Under the pieces are notes generated by a model. It was given only the letters and a program-made list of their open reading frames with translations, made no database searches and was not told the DNA's origin. The translations under genes were made by a program, and so were the position numbers. 10,892 nt of DNA from Acetobacteraceae bacterium (GTDB lineage: Bacteria > Pseudomonadota > Alphaproteobacteria > Acetobacterales > Acetobacteraceae): NCBI GenBank assembly GCA_025356735.1, contig JANXRT010000115.1, positions 1-10,892 of the forward strand, written 5' to 3'. This document shows positions 5,516-10,892 of the stretch, piece after piece (the stretch's first letter is position 1; each line of letters begins with the position of its first letter).

Positions 5516-7060
5516 ATGCAGCTCACGCTGTGGACCTATGAGGGCCCGCCCCATGTCGGGGCGATGCGGATCGCGACCGCGATGGAGGGGCTGCACTACG
5601 TGCTGCACGCGCCGCAGGGCGACACCTACGCCGACCTGCTGTTCACCATGATCGAGCGGCGCGACCGCCGCCCGCCGGTAACCTACACCACGTTCCAGGC
5701 GCGCGACCTCGGCGGCGACACCGCCCAATTGTTCAAGGACGCGGCGCGGGAGGCCTACGAACGGTTCCGCCCGCAGGCGATGCTGGTCGGCGCGTCCTGC
5801 ACCGCCGAGCTGATCCAGGACGATCCCGGCGGCCTGGCGCGCGCGCTGAACCTGCCGATCCCGGTGGTCGCGGTCGAATTTTCCGCCTATCAGCGCAAGG
5901 AGAACTTCGGCGCCGCGGAAACCTTCTACCAGCTCGTCCGCGCCTTCGCCGGGCCGAACGCGCCGCCCGCCGGAACAGCGCGCGTGCAACGTCCTGAAAG
6001 TTGCCGGCCACGTGCCAATCTGCTTGGCCCCACCGCACTCGGCTTTCGCCATCGCGACGATGTTGCCGAGGTCAGGAAGCTGCTGGGCGCGATGGGCATC
6101 GATGTCCACGTCACGGCGCCGCTCGGTGCCACGCCGGCCGACCTGGCACGGCTCGGCGAGGCCGATTTCAACGTCTGCCTGTATCCCGAGATCGCGGCGC
6201 CGGCCGCGCTTTGGCTCGGCCGCACCTTCGGCCAGCCGACGGTCAAGGCCGTGCCGATCGGCGTCGGCGCGACCTGCGATTTCATCCGCGAGGTTGCCTC
6301 GGTGGCCGGCGTCGATCCGGCGCCGGCGTTGGGCGACCCGGCCTCGCGGCTGCCGTGGTATTCGCGCTCGGTCGACAGCGGCTATCTCACCCGGAAGCGC
6401 GTCTTCATCTTCGGCGACGCGACCCACGCCGTGGCGGCGGCCCGCATCGCCAGCGAGGAACTCGGGTTTTCGGTTGTCGGCCTCGGCACCTATTCACGCG
6501 AATTCGCCCGCGAGGTCAGGGATGCGGCAAGGAAGCACGGCGTCGAAGCACTGATCACCGACGACTACCTCGAGGTCGAGGCAGCGGTGAAAAAACTGTC
6601 GCCGGAGCTGGTGCTGGGCACCCAGATGGAGCGCCACATCGCCAAGCGGCTGGGCATTGCGTGCGCCGTGATCTCGGCCCCGGTGCATGTCCAGGATTTC
6701 CCCGCCCGCCATTCGCCGCAGATGGGCTTCGAGGGCGCCAACGTGATCTTCGACACCTGGGTGCACCCGCTGATGATGGGCCTGGAGGAGCATCTGGTGG
6801 CGATGTTCCGCGACGATTTCGAGTTCCATGGCGATGCGGCGCCCTCGCACCTCGCCGATACCGGCACGGCACCGGCGGCCGTCGAGCAACCGGGCGCGAC
6901 CACCCTCTGGGCGGGGGAGGCCGAGGCGGAGCTGAAGAAAATTCCGTTTTTCGTGCGCGGCAAGGCCCGCCGCAACACCGAGCGGTTCGCCCTCGAACAG
7001 GGCGTCGGAACCATCACCCTAGAGACCTTGTACGATGCCAAAGCGCATTTCGGCCGCTGA
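5516..7060 (+). CDS. bchB: Light-independent protochlorophyllide reductase subunit B (BchB)
   Basis: This is the beta subunit of the DPOR catalytic component. It provides the fourth, unusual Asp ligand of the NB cluster: D36 in HAPQGDTYAD sits at the same position as BchB-Asp36 of R. capsulatus. C95 lies in VGASCTAELIQDDPGG. The catalytic proton donor (Asp274 in R. capsulatus) corresponds by context to D287 in WYSRSVDSGYL. Other family blocks are NLLGPTALGFRHRDD (169-182), QMERHIAKRLGIACAVISAP (370-389) and HSPQMGFEGANVIFD. The C-terminal helical domain ends with the conserved GTITLETLYDAKAHFGR. Residues 144-166 form a variable linker. The 514 residues match the family. The ATG at 5516 has GGCGG 8 nt upstream, and the last 26 nt overlap the start of bchH. 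It is fully intact, so DPOR looks functional. Confidence 0.97.
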   Translation: MQLTLWTYEGPPHVGAMRIATAMEGLHYVLHAPQGDTYADLLFTMIERRDRRPPVTYTTFQARDLGGDTAQLFKDAAREAYERFRPQAMLVGASCTAELIQDDPGGLARALNLPIPVVAVEFSAYQRKENFGAAETFYQLVRAFAGPNAPPAGTARVQRPESCRPRANLLGPTALGFRHRDDVAEVRKLLGAMGIDVHVTAPLGATPADLARLGEADFNVCLYPEIAAPAALWLGRTFGQPTVKAVPIGVGATCDFIREVASVAGVDPAPALGDPASRLPWYSRSVDSGYLTRKRVFIFGDATHAVAAARIASEELGFSVVGLGTYSREFAREVRDAARKHGVEALITDDYLEVEAAVKKLSPELVLGTQMERHIAKRLGIACAVISAPVHVQDFPARHSPQMGFEGANVIFDTWVHPLMMGLEEHLVAMFRDDFEFHGDAAPSHLADTGTAPAAVEQPGATTLWAGEAEAELKKIPFFVRGKARRNTERFALEQGVGTITLETLYDAKAHFGR

Positions 7061-10000
7061 TCCGACGCAAGCCGTCGTGACCGCGAACGCGGCGCCGATC
7101 CGCGTCGTCGTGGTCACCATGGACAGCCATCTCGGCGGCGCCTTTTCGCGCGCCGAGCAGGCGCTGCGCCGCGAGATGCCGGGATTGCGGCTGGTGATGC
7201 ACGCCGCCGACGAGTTTTCCGACGATGCCGACGCGCTGGCCGAGTGCCATGCCGACATCGCCGAGGCCGACATCGTGGTGGCCGCGATGCTGTTCCTCGA
7301 CGACCACATCCGCGCGGTGCTGCCGGCGCTGACGGCGCGCGCGCCGCATTGCGATGCCATGGTCTGCTGCATGTCGGCCGGCGAGGTGATGCGGCTGACG
7401 CGCATCGGCAAGTTCAGCATGGCCGGCGAGGCGACCGGCGCCATGGCGATGCTGAAGAGGCTGCGCGGCAAGACTGACTCCAAGGGCGGCAACGCCTCGG
7501 CGTCGTCCGGGCGCGGCCAGATGAAGATGCTGCGCCGGCTGCCCGCGCTGCTGCGCTTCATTCCCGGCACGGCGCAAGACGTGCGGGCGTATTTCCTGTC
7601 GCTGCAGTACTGGCTGGCCGGCTCCGAGGACAACATCTCTTCCCTTGTCCGCATGCTGGTCGATCGCTACGCGGACGGCCCGCGCCGGGGGCTGCGCGGC
7701 GTGCACAAGGTCGCGGCCCCTGTCGAGTACCCCGAGGTCGGGCTGTATCATCCGCACGCCCCCGGCCGCATTGTCGAGCGGCTCGACAGCTGCCGCCAAC
7801 CCCGAAAAGCACCGGCACGGTTGGCGTGCTGCTGATGCGGTCCTACGTGCTGTCGAGCAACGCGCGCCATTATGACGGCGCCATCGCCGCGCTGGAGGCA
7901 CAGGGCCTGCGCGTCATCCCGGCCTTCGCTAGCGGGCTGGACCAGCGGCCAGCGATCGAGCAGTTCTTCCAGCGCGATGGTGCCGCCACGGTCGATGCGG
8001 TCGTCTCGCTGACCGGCTTTTCCCTTGTCGGCGGCCCCGCCTACAACGACGCGCACGCCGCCGAGGAGGTGCTGGCGGCACTCGACGTGCCCTACGTCAC
8101 CGCCCATGCGCTGGAATTTCAGACCATGCGGCAGTGGCAGGCGGATGCCCGCGGGCTGCTGCCGGTCGAGGCCACGATGATGGTGGCGATCCCGGAACTG
8201 GATGGCGGCATGTTGCCGATGACATTCGGCGGGCGGTGCGGCGCCACCGACGCGGCCGAGCGCTGCGCCGGCTGCGACGGCGACTGCGCCCGCGACATGG
8301 TGCCGCACCCTGAACGCACGGCAATGCTGGCGGCACGGGTCGCCAAGCTGGTGGCGCTGCGCCGGTCGGACCGGGCCGATCGCCGGGTCGCCGTGGTGCT
8401 GTTCAACTTTCCGCCGAACGGCGGTGCGACCGGCACCGCGGCCTATCTCGGCGTTTTCGCGTCGTTGCTCAACACGCTGCGCGGCATGAGGGCGCAGGGC
8501 TACACGGTGGATGTGCCGGAAACCGAGGACGCGCTGCGGGCGATGGTGGTCGAGGGCAATGCGAAGCGCTTCGGCGCCGACGCCAACGTCGCCGCACGCA
8601 TCTCCGCCGACGACCATGTCCGCCGCCAGCGTTGGCTGCCGGAGATCGAAAAGCAGTGGGGGCCCGCACCCGGCCGCCTGCTGACCGACGGCGCCTCGAT
8701 CTTCGTACTTGGCGCGCAACTGGGAAACGTGTTCGTCGGCATCCAGCCCGGCTTCGGCTACGAGGGCGATCCGATGCGGTTGCTGTTCGAGCACGGCTTC
8801 GCGCCGACCCACGCCTTCTGCGCCTTCTACCGTTACCTCCGCGAGGAGTTTTGCGCGGACGCCATCCTGCATTTTGGCACCCATGGCGCGCTGGAGTTCA
8901 TGCCCGGCAAGCAGGCCGGCATGTCCGGCGAGTGCTGGCCCGACCGGCTGATTTCCGATCTTCCCAACTTCTACCTTTATGCGTCGAACAATCCGTCCGA
9001 GGGCATGATCGCCAAGCGCCGCGCCGGCGCCGCGCTGATCAGCTACCTGACCCCGCCGGTCGCCAGCGCCGGGCTTTACCGCGGGCTGCTCGACCTCAAG
9101 GCGACGCTCGACCGGTGGCGTGGCCTGGCGCCCGATGCCGATCCATCCCAGCGCGACGCCATCCGCGACCTGCTTCAGGCACAGGCCGCGGTCGTCGATC
9201 TGGCGCAGGCCGAGCCGGCCTGGCCGGGCCAGGCGACGATGGAGATCGATCGGCTTGGCCGCGACCTGCTGGAGCTGGAATACACCCTGATCCCGCACGG
9301 CCTGCATGTCGTCGGCGCGCCGCCTAACGAGGCCGAGCGCACCGAGATGCTCGACGCTGCCGGCATTTCCGACGTTGCCGAGCGCGTCCGGTTGGATGGG
9401 CTGCTCGGCACTGACAGCGAAATCCCGGCGATCCTGCATGCGCTCGATGGCGGCTACCTGCGCCCGGCGCCCGGCGGCGATCTGCTGCGCACCACGGATG
9501 TCCTGCCCACCGGCCGCAACCTGCACGGCTTCGATCCGTTCCGCATTCCCAGCGCGTTTGCGGTGCAGGACGGCGCCCGCCAGGCCGACCGGCTGCTGGA
9601 GCGCCACCGTGCCGACGGCAACGCGGTGCCGGAGACGGTGGCGATGGTGCTGTGGGGCACCGACAATCTGAAGACCGAGGGCGGCCCGATCGCCCAGGCG
9701 CTGTGGCTGCTCGGCGCCGAACCGCGCTTCGACAGCTACGGCCGTCTGACAGGCGCGCAACTGGTTCCGCTGGAACGGCTAGGCCGCCCGCGCGTCGATG
9801 TTGTCCTCACCCTGTCCGGCATCTTTCGCGACCTGCTGCCGTTGCAGACGAAACTCCTGGCCGAAGCCGCTTTGCTGGCCGCTTCCGCCGACGAGCCCGT
9901 CGAGCAGAACCACGTTCGCAAGCACGCGCTGGAATTCATCACCCAGAATGGCGGCGAGATGGCACAGGCGGCGCTGCGGGTGTTCGGCAACGCCGACGGC

Positions 10001-10708
10001 GCCTACGGCTCCAACGTCAACGCGCTGGTCGGCAACGGGGCCTGGAACGACGAGGATGAGCTGGCCGAGGCCTATGTCCGGCGCAAGGGTTTTGCCTACG
10101 GCGTCGATGGCAAGCCGGCCCGGCACGACGCCGTGCTGACCCACGCATTGTCCAAGGTGGAGATCGCCTACCAGAACCTCGACTCCATCGAGGTCGGCGT
10201 CACCACCGTCGATCATTATTTCGACACGCTGGGCGGCATCAGCCGCGCCGTGCGCCGGGCGCGCGGCGGCACCAAGGCGGCGGTCTATATCGGCGATCAG
10301 ACCCGCGGCGACGGCATCGTGCGCACGATCGCCGAGCAGGTCGCGCTGGAAACCCGCACCCGCACGCTCAATCCGAAATGGTACGAGGCGCTGCTCAAGC
10401 ACGGCTATGAGGGCGTGCGCGAGATCGAGGCGCATGTCACCAACACGATGGGCTGGTCCGCCACCACCGGCGAAGTGGCACCTTGGGTCTATGAGCGGAT
10501 TTCCGAGGTTTTCGTGCTCGACCCGGAGATGCGCGAGCGGCTGGCGGCACTCAACCCGATCGCCTCGACCAAGATCGCCAACCGGCTGATCGAGGCGCAG
10601 GAACGCGCTTACTGGTCGCCAGACCCTGATACACTCGCCGCACTCCGACGAGCGGGCGAGGAGCTGGAAGACCGGCTTGAAGGCATCGAAGTGGGAATTG
10701 CGGCATGA
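7035..10708 (+). CDS. bchH: Magnesium chelatase subunit H BchH, frame broken by one apparent missing base
   Basis: Large porphyrin-binding subunit of Mg-chelatase, which inserts Mg2+ into protoporphyrin IX with the AAA+ subunits BchI and BchD. The first frame (7035-7835) runs from MPKRISAADPTQ through RVVVVTMDSHLGGAF and GLYHPHAPGRIVERLD, then turns into non-family sequence and stops. The rest (CobN/Mg-chelatase domain) continues in the -1 frame to 10708, entering as LPPTPKSTGTVGVLLMRSYVL from 7790. One added base in the AGCTG at 7788-7792 restores a 1224-residue protein, normal for BchH. Visible landmarks are a cysteine cluster C402-x8-C411-x2-C414-x3-C418, LFNFPPNGGATGTAAYLG, HFGTHGALEFMPGK (H613, H617, E621), YASNNPSEGMIAKRRAG and the C-terminal TMGWSATTGEVAPWVYE and NPIASTKIANRLIEA. 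The start overlaps bchB by 26 nt and the end overlaps bchL (ATGA). As written, only a truncated 266-residue product and an orphan downstream frame would be made, so the gene is either non-functional, mis-sequenced or recoded. Confidence 0.9.
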
Positions 10709-10892
10709 CAGTTCTGACCCGACCGGTGTCCACCTGTTCAATGGGTACACCCTGCGGCGATGGCGCCGGCAGTGTCCAGGTTCAGCTCGACCCCAACCTC
10801 AAGATCGGCAACGCCAAGGTGTTTGCCGTCTATGGCAAGGGCGGCATCGGCAAGAGCACGACGTCGTCGAACTTGTCCGTGGCGTTCTCCAA
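10705..10892 (+). CDS. bchL: Light-independent protochlorophyllide reductase ATP-binding subunit BchL (N-terminal part only)
   Basis: This is the NifH-like homodimeric reductase of DPOR; it hydrolyses ATP and passes electrons from its [4Fe-4S] cluster to BchN-BchB. Sixty-two complete codons are present before the window ends. After a variable N-terminal tail of about 37 residues (with C11 and C17) comes KVFAVYGKGGIGKSTTSSNL, whose P-loop is G44-K-G-G-I-G-K50-S51 and is diagnostic of the NifH/BchL family; the SSNLSVAFS ending favours BchL over NifH and BchX. The ATG at 10705 overlaps the bchH stop as ATGA, with GGGA 8 nt upstream. The cluster cysteines and the Switch regions lie beyond the window. 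The gene order bchF-N-B-H-L confirms the assignment. Confidence 0.95.
   Translation, partial: MTVLTRPVSTCSMGTPCGDGAGSVQVQLDPNLKIGNAKVFAVYGKGGIGKSTTSSNLSVAFS

Noticed and set aside
5945..6020. Possible frameshift in bchB around residues 144-168
   Set aside because: This stretch is unlike typical BchB, but the frame is open and both sides (FSAYQRKENFGAAETFYQLVRA and NLLGPTALGFRHRDD) are in the same frame. It is a variable linker.
5102..6427. Antisense ORF (441 residues, minus strand) across bchN/bchB
   Set aside because: It is a low-complexity shadow spanning two genuine genes, with no domain signature.
7748..9760. Long antisense ORF (670 residues, minus strand) opposite bchH
   Set aside because: Composition is Arg/Gln/His/Gly-rich as expected for the antisense shadow of a GC-rich gene; there is no family motif, and the plus strand is clearly coding.
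7826..10708. Separate 960-residue gene starting at GTG 7826
   Set aside because: The sequence begins in mid-domain of BchH (VLLMRSYVLSSNARHYDG), with no Shine-Dalgarno, and the same frame carries family-like residues upstream to 7790. It is the downstream half of the frameshifted bchH.
9779..10750. Antisence ORF of 323 residues opposite the end of bchH and start of bchL
   Set aside because: It crosses the bchH-bchL junction and has shadow-like composition; nothing supports it.

Overview
The window is a slice of a photosynthesis gene cluster from a GC-rich anoxygenic phototroph, almost certainly a purple alphaproteobacterium. The evidence is the bchFNBHL order, the divergent ppaA/aerR-ppsR pair and the close match of every product to bacteriochlorophyll-synthesis or PpsR-type regulatory families. 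I cannot fix the genus. No rRNA, tRNA, CRISPR array, insertion sequence or phage gene is visible.

Minus-strand arm (1-3336, read right to left): a B12-binding-domain regulator of the PpaA/AerR family, then the PAS-PAS-HTH repressor PpsR/CrtJ, then bacteriochlorophyll synthase BchG, which runs off the left edge. The junctions are very tight: ppsR stop and bchG start share one base (TGATG). The 106-nt gap between ppaA and ppsR is exactly spanned by a 37-codon ORF built on a triplicated 15-bp repeat, which overlaps the stop of ppaA and the start of ppsR.

Divergent control region (3337-3602): it carries a mirror-symmetric 34-bp element at 3378-3411, with TTGACA on each strand as the outer arms and a perfect 12-bp palindrome in the centre. 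It also holds two further PpsR-type TGT...ACA sites, one of which covers the presumed bchF start codon, and a 44-codon ORF with a good Shine-Dalgarno sequence that overlaps the bchF start.

Plus-strand arm (3603-10892): bchF (C3-vinyl hydratase), bchN and bchB (catalytic subunits of dark-operative protochlorophyllide reductase, DPOR), bchH (large subunit of Mg-chelatase) and the first 62 codons of bchL (DPOR reductase ATPase). All junctions overlap or nearly touch, indicating one operon. In order of chemistry, BchH (with BchI and BchD, not in the window) inserts Mg into protoporphyrin IX, BchL-BchN-BchB reduces protochlorophyllide without light, BchF hydrates the 3-vinyl group, and BchG esterifies the final bacteriochlorophyllide. 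PpsR and PpaA set expression according to oxygen, redox and light.

The main anomaly is that bchH is split by an apparent single missing base near 7788-7792. Both halves are otherwise well conserved, so this is either a sequence error, a recent mutation or, less likely, recoding. The other point of interest is the control region and the regulator operon: a symmetric shared operator, two unlisted small ORFs with coupled junctions, and a PpsR that keeps only one of the two redox cysteines described in Rhodobacter.
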